From CBDDIP01 sp965229005 (lineage in GTDB: Bacteria; Actinomycetota; Acidimicrobiia; Acidimicrobiales; Ilumatobacteraceae): a DNA stretch of 64,000 nucleotides. The DNA is taken from contig CBDDIP010000002.1 in the NCBI GenBank assembly GCA_965229005.1, forward strand, positions 2,170,001-2,234,000, written 5' to 3'. The position numbers and the translations under genes are program-made. This document shows positions 17,010 through 27,594 of this stretch, piece after piece. A model generated the notes under the pieces. That model made no database searches. It saw only the letters and a list, made by a program, of their open reading frames with translations, and was not told where the DNA came from. Position 1 is the stretch's first letter. Each line of letters starts with the position of its first letter.

Positions 17010-17833
17010 AGCTCGCCACCCAGAACGACCGCGCCGTGCTCGTGCTCGACGACGAAGTCGTCGACATCGCCACGGCATCGAACGGTCGCTTCGGCCCCGA
17101 CGTGATGGGGCTGTACGACGACTGGGACGCGTTCGTCGAATTCACCGGCGGCTCGAACGCTGCCACCGGCGCGCTCGACCCGGCTGCGCTGGGCAACCCC
17201 GCGCCGCGACCGCGCCAGGTGTTCGCCATCGGGCTGAACTACCGCAGCCACGCCGAGGAGTCGGGCATGGCCGTTCCCGCAGTGCCGGCGACGTTCACCA
17301 AATTCCCCGCATCGCTGTCCGGCCCGTTCGACGACATCGAGATCGCCGGTCCGGCGATCGACTGGGAGGTCGAGCTGGTGGCCGTCATCGGCCGGCGCGC
17401 CGACCGCGTCGCCGAAGCCGATGGCTGGTCGCACATCGCCGGCCTCACGGTCGGGCAGGACATCAGCGATCGTCAGCTGCAGTTCGCCGCCGGAGCGCAG
17501 TTCTCGCTCGGCAAGTCGCGACGCGGCTACGGCCCGATGGGCCCGTGGTTGGTCACGACCGACGAGCTCGCCGATCCTGGCGACCTCGCGTTGGGCTGCT
17601 CGGTCGACGGCGTCGTCGTGCAGGACGCGCGGACGGGCGACCTGATCTACGACATCCCGCGCCTGGTGGCCGAGCTCTCTGGCGTGCTGCCGCTGCTGCC
17701 GGGCGACGTGATCTTCACCGGGACGCCCGCAGGCGTCGGCGCTGGGCGCAAGCCGCCGCAGTTCCTCCAGCCCGGCCAGGTGCTTGAGACCTGGATCGAA
17801 GGGATCGGCACCATCCGCAACCGGTGCGTCTGA
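17006..17833 (+). CDS. Fumarylacetoacetate-hydrolase-family protein
   Basis: 275 residues. The FAH core is clear: FAIGLNYRSHAEESG, the metal-binding acids in DWEVELVAVIGRRA and GQDISDRQLQF, and the C-terminal PGDVIFTGTPAGVG. Relatives act as hydratases or hydrolases on meta-cleavage products (2-hydroxydienoates, acylpyruvates), fitting its place as third enzyme of the MarR-controlled operon. ATG overlaps the hydroxylase stop by 4 bases. Confidence 0.88.
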   Translation: MKLATQNDRAVLVLDDEVVDIATASNGRFGPDVMGLYDDWDAFVEFTGGSNAATGALDPAALGNPAPRPRQVFAIGLNYRSHAEESGMAVPAVPATFTKFPASLSGPFDDIEIAGPAIDWEVELVAVIGRRADRVAEADGWSHIAGLTVGQDISDRQLQFAAGAQFSLGKSRRGYGPMGPWLVTTDELADPGDLALGCSVDGVVVQDARTGDLIYDIPRLVAELSGVLPLLPGDVIFTGTPAGVGAGRKPPQFLQPGQVLETWIEGIGTIRNRCV

Positions 17834-17910
17834 TGACCATCGAACCCGCCGGCCACGGTGACGTCGCGCTGCAGTCCGATGTCGGGCGCCCAGGCTGCCC
17901 ACCACACTGA
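17833..17910 (+). pseudogene. 25-codon reading frame, possible stub of a further operon gene
   Basis: ATG 17833 overlaps the FAH stop (TGATG) and reads MTIEPAGHGDVALQSDVGRP before a TGA at 17908-17910. The stop sits at the first bases of the tandem palindromic repeat (17909). One reading is that a fourth operon gene was truncated when the repeat DNA arrived; it may equally be chance. Confidence 0.25.
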
Positions 17911-18007
17911 GTGGAGGTTTTGGCGTCCGTACGGGTGCGCGTGAAACCCTCCGCGGCAGCCGAGTGGAGGGTTCCGGGTTCGCACGGGTGCGCGTGAAAC
18001 CCTCCAC
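17909..18007. repeat. Two tandem palindromic repeats, period 53 bases
   Basis: Copy 1 is 17909-17952 and copy 2 is 17962-18005. Both begin GAGTGGAGG, share ACGGGTGCGCGTGAAACCCTCC and are themselves inverted repeats; in copy 2, GTGGAGGGTT pairs with AACCCTCCAC. They fill the space between the aromatic operon and the VOC gene and could act as a terminator or as a mobile REP-like element. Confidence 0.7.
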
Positions 18008-18054
18008 GCGTGTCGGCTGGGTTTGGAGTGGTGCTCTAGGTTTTGGAGATGCCT

Positions 18055-18579
18055 GTGACCGGAGTTGCCCGTCTGCACCACAACGCCTGGGTCACGCGTG
18101 ACCAGGAGGCCACGCGTCGGTTCTACGAGGACCTGATCGGGCTGCCGCTCGTGGCCACGTGGAGCGAGACCGACGAGCTGTTCGGCGCCGAGCGCGTCTA
18201 CTGCCACACCTTCTTCGGTCTCGCCGACGGCAGCGCGCTGGCCTTCTTCCAGTTCGCCAACCAGTCGGATCAAGAGCTGTTCGGCCCGACGATGCCCGAG
18301 TCGCCGTTCTCGCACATCGCCCTGAAGGTCGATCACGACACGCAGGACGGCGTGGCCAAGCGCCTCGCCGATGCCGGCTACGAGGAGCCGGCCACGTTCG
18401 TGCTCGAGCACGGCTACTGCCGCTCGCTGTACGTGCGCGACCCGAACGGTCTGCTCGTCGAGCTGACGGCCGACCACCCCGATGTCGAGGCGATCAACGC
18501 CACGCGAGCGTCGACCGCCCACGCCGATCTGGCCAACTGGCTGGCCGGCGATCACACCAGCAACAACACGTACCGCTGA
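18055..18579 (+). CDS. VOC-family (glyoxalase/bleomycin-resistance/dioxygenase fold) protein
   Basis: 174 residues. Metal-ligand positions of the vicinal-oxygen-chelate fold are seen at VARLHHNAWVT, ESPFSHIALKVDHD and LYVRDPNGLLVELTAD. It could be an extradiol dioxygenase, isomerase or thiol-transferase. GTG 18055 is preferred: TTGGAG at 18043-18048 is 6 bases upstream, whereas ATG 18049 would abut it directly. The next gene starts 4 bases after its stop. Confidence 0.8.
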   Translation: MTGVARLHHNAWVTRDQEATRRFYEDLIGLPLVATWSETDELFGAERVYCHTFFGLADGSALAFFQFANQSDQELFGPTMPESPFSHIALKVDHDTQDGVAKRLADAGYEEPATFVLEHGYCRSLYVRDPNGLLVELTADHPDVEAINATRASTAHADLANWLAGDHTSNNTYR

Positions 18580-18583
18580 CCCC

Positions 18584-19627
18584 GTGCCGACCAGCACGCC
18601 GTTGCCGCTGATCCCGACGACGGTCATCGGCAGCTACCCGCAGCCGGCGTGGTTGATCGATCACGATCTCCTCGTCGAGAAGGGCGTACCGCGCACCCGC
18701 GTCGCCGACGTGTGGCGAGTCGCGCCGGAGCACCTCGACGACGCGCTCGACGCAGCAACGCTGCTCGCGATCCACGATCAGGAACGGGCCGGCGTCGACA
18801 TCGTCACCGACGGGGAGATCCGTCGCGAGAGCTACTTCAACCACTTCGCCAACGCGCTCGACGGCGTCGATCACGACCGGGTGGGCGAGGGCGTCAACCG
18901 CGTCGGCGGGCGCTCGCTCGTCCCGTTGGTCAACGGCCCGATCAGCCGCGGTGAACCGATCGAGCTCGCCGCCGCGACGTTCCTGCGATCGGCGACCGAC
19001 CGCCGCACGAAGGTCACCCTCCCCGGGCCGTTCACGCTCAGTCAGCTCGCCCAGAACGAGCACTACGCCAACCAGCGTTCGCTCGCCCTGGCGTACGCGG
19101 ATGCGATCCGCGAGGAGATCGTCGATCTCGTCGCCGCGGGCATCGACGTCATCCAGCTCGACGAGCCGTACCTCCAGGCGAACGCCGACGCGGCACGCGG
19201 CTTCGCCGTCGAGGCCATCGACCGAGCGCTCGCCGGCATCGACGCCACGACGGTGCTGCACACCTGCTTCGGCTACGCCGTCTACGTCGCCGACAAGAGC
19301 GGCGGCTACCCGTTCCTCGCCGAACTGGCCGACTGCGCCGCCGACCAGCTGGCGATCGAGTTCGCCCAGCCGCACCTCGACGCGACGGTGTTGGCGCCCC
19401 TGTCGCACAAGACGATCGTGCTCGGCGTGCTCGACCTGTCCACCAACGACGTCGAACCGGCGACCGTCATCGCCGAACGGCTGCGTGCTGCGCTGCAGTT
19501 CATCCCACCCGAGCAGCTCGTCGCCGGGCCGGACTGCGGCATGAAGTTCCTGCCTCGCCCGGTCGCGTTCGCCAAGCTCGCCGCGATGGTCGAGGGCGCA
19601 GCGATCGTGCGAGCCGAGCTCAGCTGA
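18584..19627 (+). CDS. Cobalamin-independent methionine synthase (MetE C-terminal) family protein
   Basis: 347 residues, only the catalytic C-terminal barrel of MetE. Zinc ligands are visible: His and Cys in VLHTCFGY, Glu in AIEFAQPH, Cys in GPDCGMKF. The substrate site has VIQLDEPYLQ. Such single-barrel proteins (YxjG/YxjH-like) transfer methyl groups to thiols, with or without folate, and many are uncharacterised. GTG start, 4 bases after the VOC gene, so one transcript. The end overlaps the convergent dioxygenase by 8 bases. Confidence 0.85.
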   Translation: MPTSTPLPLIPTTVIGSYPQPAWLIDHDLLVEKGVPRTRVADVWRVAPEHLDDALDAATLLAIHDQERAGVDIVTDGEIRRESYFNHFANALDGVDHDRVGEGVNRVGGRSLVPLVNGPISRGEPIELAAATFLRSATDRRTKVTLPGPFTLSQLAQNEHYANQRSLALAYADAIREEIVDLVAAGIDVIQLDEPYLQANADAARGFAVEAIDRALAGIDATTVLHTCFGYAVYVADKSGGYPFLAELADCAADQLAIEFAQPHLDATVLAPLSHKTIVLGVLDLSTNDVEPATVIAERLRAALQFIPPEQLVAGPDCGMKFLPRPVAFAKLAAMVEGAAIVRAELS

Positions 19628-20474
19628 TCTCGCTGGAGCGTCCGAGCCGACCGAAGCTCATCGTCCCGCTGCCCGCGCGCACCGCCTCGATCGGATCGCG
19701 CACGTCGTCGATGTAGCCCAACGCGTACGCGCCGGTGCGGTAGCCCATCAGTCGCAGCAGTTCGTCGTCGAGCGTGGCAGCAACTTCGCGTGGCACCGAG
19801 AGGTACTGGTTCTCCTCCTGCCGAAGCCACCCGACGACGTACGTGATGTTGCCGGCGATGCGCACGTCGTCGGTCTGGTTCGCGCCGCCGCCGTGGTACA
19901 CCTTGCCCGTGTAGAGCAGGCAGGAGCCGGCGTTCATCTCGGCGGGCACCGTCTCGTCGGCGGTGTGCGACGTCGAGTCCGGCCAGTCCTGAGATCCGGG
20001 GATGAGCCGGGTCGCGCCGTTCGCCTCGGTGAAGTCGGTGAGCGCCCAGATCGTGTTGCACTGCACGTGGTGATCGGACGGGAACGGGAAGAAGTCGAAG
20101 GCCCACTGGTCGCGATGGATGGACTGCGCCGGTTCGCCCGGCCCGATGGCGATCGTCTGCGTCAGGTGCAGCTGGAAGTTCGTTGCTCGGTGGAGCAGCA
20201 GACCGGTGACGTCGAGGATCAGTGGGTGCTGGATCAGTTCACGACTCGCAGGGGAGCGTGCGATCAGCGCCCCGGTTCGCCGTGTGCGATGACCGGCGAA
20301 GCGGTCGCTGCCGAACGGCGTCGCCTCGATGTACGGCGCCAGCTCGCTGCGCATCTTGGCGATGCACGCCGGGTCGGCGAGGTCGTCGATGACGACCCCG
20401 CCGTCGGCTTCGAGCACCTCGTGCACCTGCGCCGCCGTCGCACTCGGCGGCAGGTGCCTGATCTGTGCGGCCAC
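19620..20474 (-). CDS. Phytanoyl-CoA dioxygenase family protein
   Basis: 284 residues. The Fe(II) triad is His120/Asp122 in SIHRDQWAF and His194 in GKVYHGGGANQT, with the following GNITYVVGWLRQEENQY segment typical of PhyH-family oxygenases. GTG start 20474 chosen with GAGG 7 bases upstream; longer in-frame upstream sequence is arginine-rich and unlikely to be coding. Lies 14 bases downstream of katG on the same strand, so it may be read through from furA-katG. Substrate unknown; only distantly similar to the protein at 8505. Confidence 0.83.
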   Translation of the reverse strand: MAAQIRHLPPSATAAQVHEVLEADGGVVIDDLADPACIAKMRSELAPYIEATPFGSDRFAGHRTRRTGALIARSPASRELIQHPLILDVTGLLLHRATNFQLHLTQTIAIGPGEPAQSIHRDQWAFDFFPFPSDHHVQCNTIWALTDFTEANGATRLIPGSQDWPDSTSHTADETVPAEMNAGSCLLYTGKVYHGGGANQTDDVRIAGNITYVVGWLRQEENQYLSVPREVAATLDDELLRLMGYRTGAYALGYIDDVRDPIEAVRAGSGTMSFGRLGRSSEIS

Positions 20475-20488
20475 CGATCGACCTCGGC

Positions 20489-22705
<2,217 letters not shown>

Positions 22706-22743
22706 TGCTGCTCCTTCATTGGTCGTGGTTTCGTTCTCTGTCT

Positions 22744-23181
22744 TCATTGCTGTTGTTCCGTCTGGTGCTGGCACGCAGGGCACGTGCCCCAGTAGATGAC
22801 TTCGGCTTCGTCGATCTCGAAGCCGTGATCGTCGTCTGCCGTGAGGCAGGGCACGGCGCCGACCGCGCAGTCGACGTCGGTGGTGCTGCCGCAGGTGCGG
22901 CAGATGAGGTGGTGGTGGTTGTCGCCCACTCGGCTCTCGAACCGGGCCGCCGAGCCCGCCGGCTGGATGCGGCGGACGAGGGCCTTGTCCACCAGCACGC
23001 CGAGCGAGTCGTACACGGCCTGGCGGGAGATCGACCCGATCACGGCGCGAACGTCACCGGTGAGCTCGTCCACGGTGCCGTGGGGACGTGCCGCCACGGC
23101 GTTCATGATCGCCAGCCGCTGCGCGGTGACCTGCACCCCGTGCTGACGGAGGAGCTGGTCGGGGGCGACGACGTTCGACAC
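22744..23181 (-). CDS. furA: FurA-type peroxide-sensing repressor
   Basis: 145 residues from GTG 23181. DNA-binding half: VTAQRLAIMNAVAARPHGTV, SISRQAVYDSLGVLVDKALV. Metal half: GDNHHHLICRTCGSTTDVDC and CPACQH, the latter a CxxC structural zinc site. Represses itself and katG until oxidised. An in-frame TTG at 23217 has no ribosome site and coincides with a good -35 hexamer, so I place the start at the GTG, which gives the usual FurA length. The ATG of an alternative katG start overlaps its stop. Confidence 0.9.
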   Translation of the reverse strand: MSNVVAPDQLLRQHGVQVTAQRLAIMNAVAARPHGTVDELTGDVRAVIGSISRQAVYDSLGVLVDKALVRRIQPAGSAARFESRVGDNHHHLICRTCGSTTDVDCAVGAVPCLTADDDHGFEIDEAEVIYWGTCPACQHQTEQQQ

Positions 23182-23188
23182 GTCGTCG

Positions 23189-23217
23189 ATCCAACCACGG
23201 AATCTGGACTGAGTCAA
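23189..23217 (-). promoter_or_regulatory. furA-katG promoter, probably leaderless transcript
   Basis: Minus-strand -35 TTGACT (23217-23212), 17-base spacer, -10 TTGGAT (23194-23189), then only 7 bases to the GTG of furA. Transcription would start at or next to the start codon, and no ribosome site exists upstream. The spacer overlaps GACTCAGTC, a 9-bp palindrome that could be part of the FurA operator. Confidence 0.55.
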
Positions 23218-23230
23218 GAGTTTGATCTGT

Positions 23231-23950
23231 TCAACCCACCCTGCGAGCGAGCCGCTCGGCGATCACGTGCCAGACGTCGGGGTCGATGCCCATGCCGAAG
23301 TGCGTGCTCGTGACCTCGATGTTCTCGACGTCGGGCGATCGGCGATCGATGCAGGCCGCCGGCTCGACGATGCCGTCGTTGCGGCTCCAGATGGCGGTGA
23401 TCGGCACGCGGATCGGCGTGACGTTGCGGGCGTCGGACAGCGCACCGATCGCGCGCAACGTGGCCGCGTCGTACCGGCGGGCGACGACCGAATGCCTCGG
23501 ACCACCCATCGCCGGCGTGCCGAACGTGATCACCCGGGAGACGGTGTTCGGGACGTCGCGCGCCGCTTCCCGGGCGAGCACGCCGCCGATGCTCCAACCG
23601 ACCAGTGCCACCTGACGGCCGGTGCTCGTCGCGATTCGCTCGACCCGCTCGACGACGCGGAGGTACTGCCCCGCGACGTCGTCGGTGACTCGCCCGAGCT
23701 TCGCCGCGCGTGCATCGTGCCCGAGTCGCCGCAAGTAGATCCGCAGGGGCAGCAGCGACTCGTCCGTGGCGCCCAGTCCGGGCACCATCAGCACCGGGCC
23801 GCCCGAGCCGCGCGGCGCGCGTTGCAGCCGCAACGTGGCGAGCGGCAGCCGAACCGCCTCGCGTGCCGTCGCCAGCTCGCGCAGCGCCCGCGACACCGGT
23901 GGTGGCTGCGTCGGCAGCTCCGGAAGTGGGCGGCTCGCGCGGCTGGCCAT
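23231..23950 (-). CDS. Alpha/beta hydrolase (lipase-like)
   Basis: 239 residues. Nucleophile elbow VGWSIGG and oxyanion region VLMVPGLGATDES are those of serine esterases/lipases; the catalytic Asp is likely in SRNDGIVEP and the His in STHFGMGIDPD. The N-terminal 60 residues are polar and proline-rich. ATG 23950 is preceded by GGAG. Substrate unknown. The coding end lies 14 bases upstream of the furA -35 element, on the same strand. Confidence 0.8.
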   Translation of the reverse strand: MASRASRPLPELPTQPPPVSRALRELATAREAVRLPLATLRLQRAPRGSGGPVLMVPGLGATDESLLPLRIYLRRLGHDARAAKLGRVTDDVAGQYLRVVERVERIATSTGRQVALVGWSIGGVLAREAARDVPNTVSRVITFGTPAMGGPRHSVVARRYDAATLRAIGALSDARNVTPIRVPITAIWSRNDGIVEPAACIDRRSPDVENIEVTSTHFGMGIDPDVWHVIAERLARRVG

Positions 23951-24087
23951 ACGGCTCCAGCCTCGCGCAGCCGTCAGGTGGCCGGAACCGAAGGATGTGC
24001 CAACGCGCGGATCAGCTCGGACGTTCGTGGGTACACGTGGCCGAACGCATCGAAGATCCCTGCACCGCGGGGCAGGACTGCAGCACG

Positions 24088-25317
24088 ATGGATCTGCACG
24101 ACGGCACACCCTTCTGGCCGCGACGCGACGGCATCCTCGCCGTTCACTCGCGTCTGCAGGCCGACCGCCGTTGCGACGTCGTCGTGGTCGGTGCCGGGAT
24201 CACGGGCGCGCTCATCGCCCTAGAGATGACCCGTCGGGGCCTCGATGTCGTGGTCGTCGATCGGCGAGACATCGGCGGAGGCAGCACGTCCGCGAGCACG
24301 GCGATGCTGCAGTACGAGATCGACGAGCTGCTCGTGGACCTCGCGGGGGCGATCGGCGACGATGCTGCCGCGCTGGCGTACACCGAGTGCGGTCGTGGCA
24401 TCGAGCTCGTCGAACGGGCGACGCAATCCATCGGTCACAACTGTGGCTTCCATCGCTCACCCAGCGTCTTCGTCGCGATCAAGCAGCCCGACGTTGCCAC
24501 GCTGCGCGACGAGCTCGACGCCAGGCGAGCTGCCGGGTTCGACGTGCGGTGGCTGGACGAATCGGAACTGCGCACCCGCTGGGGTCTCACCGGACGCGCC
24601 GCGATCGAGTCGGCGCTCGGCGCGTCCATCGACCCGTACGCCCTCGCGTTCCATGCGCTCGACACGGTGCGCGATCGCGGCGGTCACGTCTTCGAACGCA
24701 CCGAGGTGACCGATGTCGAGTTCTCACCGAGGCGCGTCCGCGTCACCACCACCGGCGGGACGATCACGGCCAAGCACGTCGTCATGTCGACCGGCTACGA
24801 GGTCGCCGAACTGCTGCCGCAGCTGCCGTTCACCTTGCACAGCTCGTTCGCGCTGGTGACGCAACCGGTCGAGTCGTTGCGCCAGCGGTACCCCGACGGC
24901 GTGCTGTTCTGGGACTACGACGACCCATACCTCTACGGCCGCACGACCGATGACAAGCGACTGCTGCTCGGCGGCAAGGACGAGGACTACCGCAACCCGC
25001 TGCGTCGCTCGCGGGCGTTGCCGGCGAAGGCTCGAGCGCTCGCCGCTGCGATCCCGAAGCGGCTGCCCGACCTCGAACCGGTCGAGGTCGCGTTCAGCTG
25101 GGCGGGCACATTCGCGGAGACGCCCGACGGACTGGCCTACATCGGGTCGCATTCGAAGTTCCCGCGATGCCACTTCGCGCTCGGGTTCGGCGGCAACGGC
25201 ATCACCTACAGCGCGCTGGCCGCCCAGTACATCGCCGACGCCATCGACGGGACGGGCGCGAACGATGCGGCGCGCCTGTTCGACCTCGAGCGCCGGGTCA
25301 TCCGGCCGAGCGGATGA
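24088..25317 (+). CDS. FAD-dependent oxidoreductase (D-amino-acid-oxidase fold)
   Basis: 409 residues. Rossmann FAD motif VVVVGAGITGALIALEMTRR near residues 31-50, then DRRDIGGGSTSASTAMLQYE where the isoalloxazine-contacting loop lies, and the C-terminal FALGFGGNGITYSALAAQYI. Similar to the gamma-glutamylputrescine-oxidase/YurR-like group that oxidises amines or amino acids. No partner gene for a defined pathway is adjacent. Its 3' end overlaps the convergent hydrolase by 20 bases. Confidence 0.85.
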   Translation: MDLHDGTPFWPRRDGILAVHSRLQADRRCDVVVVGAGITGALIALEMTRRGLDVVVVDRRDIGGGSTSASTAMLQYEIDELLVDLAGAIGDDAAALAYTECGRGIELVERATQSIGHNCGFHRSPSVFVAIKQPDVATLRDELDARRAAGFDVRWLDESELRTRWGLTGRAAIESALGASIDPYALAFHALDTVRDRGGHVFERTEVTDVEFSPRRVRVTTTGGTITAKHVVMSTGYEVAELLPQLPFTLHSSFALVTQPVESLRQRYPDGVLFWDYDDPYLYGRTTDDKRLLLGGKDEDYRNPLRRSRALPAKARALAAAIPKRLPDLEPVEVAFSWAGTFAETPDGLAYIGSHSKFPRCHFALGFGGNGITYSALAAQYIADAIDGTGANDAARLFDLERRVIRPSG

Positions 25318-26245
25318 ACCCGGCGAGCATCGCCAGGAAACCAGGAGCGAGCTGCGAGGTCCGATCGACGCCCTCGACCGGATCGGCGACGAACAGTCCG
25401 TGGTTCGCTCCGGGGAACACGACGACGCCGCTCGGTTCGCCGATGAGGTGGGGAAGATGTGTCGCGAACGACTGGACGCTCGCCGCGACGGGAACCAACG
25501 GGTCGGAGGCACCGAACGCGGCGAGCACAGGACAGGCCACCCTGGCCATCACCGGCACGGGGTCGAAGTCGAGGATCCGCGCGAGGTAGCGCAGCGCGAC
25601 CGGGTCGTCGAAGTGCTGCAGGGCGACGGGCGCCCATGCACGATCGGCGAACCGAGCCTGCTCCTCGATCACCTGCTGCACCGGTTCGCCGGCCAGGAGC
25701 AGCCGCGTTCGACGGTCGATCCAGTCGAGCGCCTCGGCGACGTCCTCGGGATCGGTGGCCGACTCGCGCAGGGCCATCTCGATGCGATGTCGGTCCTGGG
25801 CGTGCACGGTGACGCCGGGGCCCGACATCGAGACGACGAAGTCCACCTGACGGGGTTGCTCGGCCGCAGCGAGCAGCGACACCCGCCCGCCCTGGCTGAC
25901 GCCGAACATGCCGACCGGCCGCCCGGCGACCTCGGGTTGGGCGCGCAACACCTCGATCGCCGCCAGCGACTCGAACGCGCGCTCGGCGATCCCCTGATCG
26001 GTCCATCGCCCCGGCGACCCGCCACAGCCGGGCTTGTCATGGGCGAGGACGACGGCGCCGCACTCGGCGATGCGCTCTGCCCACCCACCCCACTCGTCGT
26101 ACGCGCCGTCTCCCGAGCCATCGACGAGCACGACGCCGGGCAACCGCCCTCGCGGTGAGTCGGCGTCATCCGGGGCCCACACACCGGCGCGCAGATCGCC
26201 GACGGCGGTCGGGACCCGGCACTCGCGGATGAGCGTCGTCGCCAT
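25298..26245 (-). CDS. Alpha/beta hydrolase (dienelactone-hydrolase-like/peptidase S9-like)
   Basis: 315 residues with no signal peptide. Nucleophile Ser117 in MFGVSQGGR; the acid in FGASDPLVP and the His in FPGANHGLF complete the triad. The cap region EMALRESATDPEDVAEALDW is helical. Relatives are annotated as acyl-CoA thioester hydrolases or peptidases; no specific function is supported here. ATG 26245 chosen at the point where similarity-like sequence starts. Confidence 0.82.
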   Translation of the reverse strand: MATTLIRECRVPTAVGDLRAGVWAPDDADSPRGRLPGVVLVDGSGDGAYDEWGGWAERIAECGAVVLAHDKPGCGGSPGRWTDQGIAERAFESLAAIEVLRAQPEVAGRPVGMFGVSQGGRVSLLAAAEQPRQVDFVVSMSGPGVTVHAQDRHRIEMALRESATDPEDVAEALDWIDRRTRLLLAGEPVQQVIEEQARFADRAWAPVALQHFDDPVALRYLARILDFDPVPVMARVACPVLAAFGASDPLVPVAASVQSFATHLPHLIGEPSGVVVFPGANHGLFVADPVEGVDRTSQLAPGFLAMLAGFIRSAG

Positions 26246-26369
26246 CGCGGGAGCGTAGGCGCGCGGCGACGGCCGGTCCTCGAATGCGAGCTGCGCCGCT
26301 CGGATCGGGCACCATGGTCGGGCGGGGCCGCCCCCAGGTGCCGCTCGGTCAGCGGAGGCAGGCACGCAC

Positions 26370-27485
26370 ATGCAGCACGATCACGATCACGGTGCGAGCG
26401 GGCACGACCACGAGCCGGTCGCGCCGCGGAAGCCGAAGCAGGAGCAGGAAGATGCCTCGACCGACGTCACCGAGGTGGCGCCGGGAGTCCTGAGAACGCA
26501 GCTGCCGATCAGCATGCCCGGGCTCGGACACGTCAACTGCTACATCCTCGAAGACGAGCGCGGCATCGCCGTCGTGGATCCCGGTCTGCCCGGTCCGGAG
26601 TCGTTCGGGTTCCTCGTCGATCGAATCGGTCGGGCGGGGTTCTCCGTCGACGACGTGCACACCGTCGTGGTCACCCACTCGCATCCGGATCACTACGGCG
26701 GCGCGAACCGACTGCACCACGAGAACGGCGCCGAGATCGTCACGCACGAGTCCTTCCGCACGTTGATGGACGTGGCCAACGCCGACGACCGCGAGGACTC
26801 CGAGGAGCTCGACGTCAACTCGCCGGACGATCGCGCCGCGGCGATGGAGCGCTACCTCGCTCAGCCGTCGCCATGGGGAGGGCGTCGCCCCGGACCGCCA
26901 CCGGAGTTCGTGCGCCGGATGACCGAGGGTGGACCGGGGTCCAGCTTCGCCGCTCCGCGTCCGACGCGGACCTTGATCGACGGCCAGACGATCAAGTTGG
27001 CACGACGTGAGTGGGTGGCGATGCACACGCCCGGCCACACCTACGACCACCTGTGTCTGTACGACCCCGAGTCCGGCGTGGTGTTCACCGGCGACCACGT
27101 GCTGCCGTCGATCACCCCGCACATCAGCGGGCTGGCGCCCGACGCCGATCCGCTGGCGTTGTTCTTCTCTTCCCTCCAACGCATGGCCGAGATGACGAAC
27201 GTGTCGATCGCGCTGCCGGCTCACGGCCATCCGTTCGTGGATCTCCGCGGGCGCGCCGAGCACATCATCGAGCACCACGAGGAGCGCCTCGACATCATCC
27301 GCGACGCCGTGCCGACGCTCCCGAACGGCACGGTCAACGGGTTCATGCGCGTGCTGTTCAAGGAACGGTCGTGGGGCGACATGGCCGAGAGCGAGACGTT
27401 CGCCCACCTCGAGCACCTGCGCGAGCGCGGCGAGCTGGTTCGTCACTTCGAGCACGGCATGGCGCAGTACGCGCCCGCCGGCTGA
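26370..27485 (+). CDS. Metallo-beta-lactamase-fold hydrolase with histidine-rich N-terminus
   Basis: 371 residues. MBL motif THSHPDHYGG gives His103, His105, Asp107 and His108; further ligands are His in HTPGHTYDH, Asp in FTGDHVLPS and His in ALPAHGHPF. Glyoxalase-II/LACTB2-like with a C-terminal helical region that often binds acyl thioesters. The N-terminus MQHDHDHGASGHDHEPV holds six histidines and may load or buffer metal. A strong hairpin follows the gene (27503-27545). Confidence 0.88.
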   Translation: MQHDHDHGASGHDHEPVAPRKPKQEQEDASTDVTEVAPGVLRTQLPISMPGLGHVNCYILEDERGIAVVDPGLPGPESFGFLVDRIGRAGFSVDDVHTVVVTHSHPDHYGGANRLHHENGAEIVTHESFRTLMDVANADDREDSEELDVNSPDDRAAAMERYLAQPSPWGGRRPGPPPEFVRRMTEGGPGSSFAAPRPTRTLIDGQTIKLARREWVAMHTPGHTYDHLCLYDPESGVVFTGDHVLPSITPHISGLAPDADPLALFFSSLQRMAEMTNVSIALPAHGHPFVDLRGRAEHIIEHHEERLDIIRDAVPTLPNGTVNGFMRVLFKERSWGDMAESETFAHLEHLRERGELVRHFEHGMAQYAPAG

Positions 27486-27502
27486 TCGCTCGTCGTCGAT
27501 TT

Positions 27503-27545
27503 CTGGATGTCTGAAACGCGGCAGAGCCGCGCGTCAGACATCCAG
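27503..27545. terminator. Near-perfect 43-base hairpin after the metallo-hydrolase gene
   Basis: CTGGATGTCTGA (27503-27514) pairs perfectly with TCAGACATCCAG (27534-27545), and an inner stem CGCGGC-AGA-GCCGCG continues the fold. It starts 17 bases after the stop codon and is followed by TTT. Works as an intrinsic terminator candidate; the perfect symmetry also resembles the palindromic repeats at 17909 and 54677. Confidence 0.6.
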
Positions 27546-27594
27546 TTTGGCGTGTCGTGTCGCCCCGACCGTGCGTTGGTGCGTCTGTGGGTGC

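Noticed and set aside
18043..18051. TTG 18043 or ATG 18049 as start of the VOC gene
   Set aside because: The GGAG motif overlaps or abuts these codons; GTG 18055 has the proper 6-base spacing.
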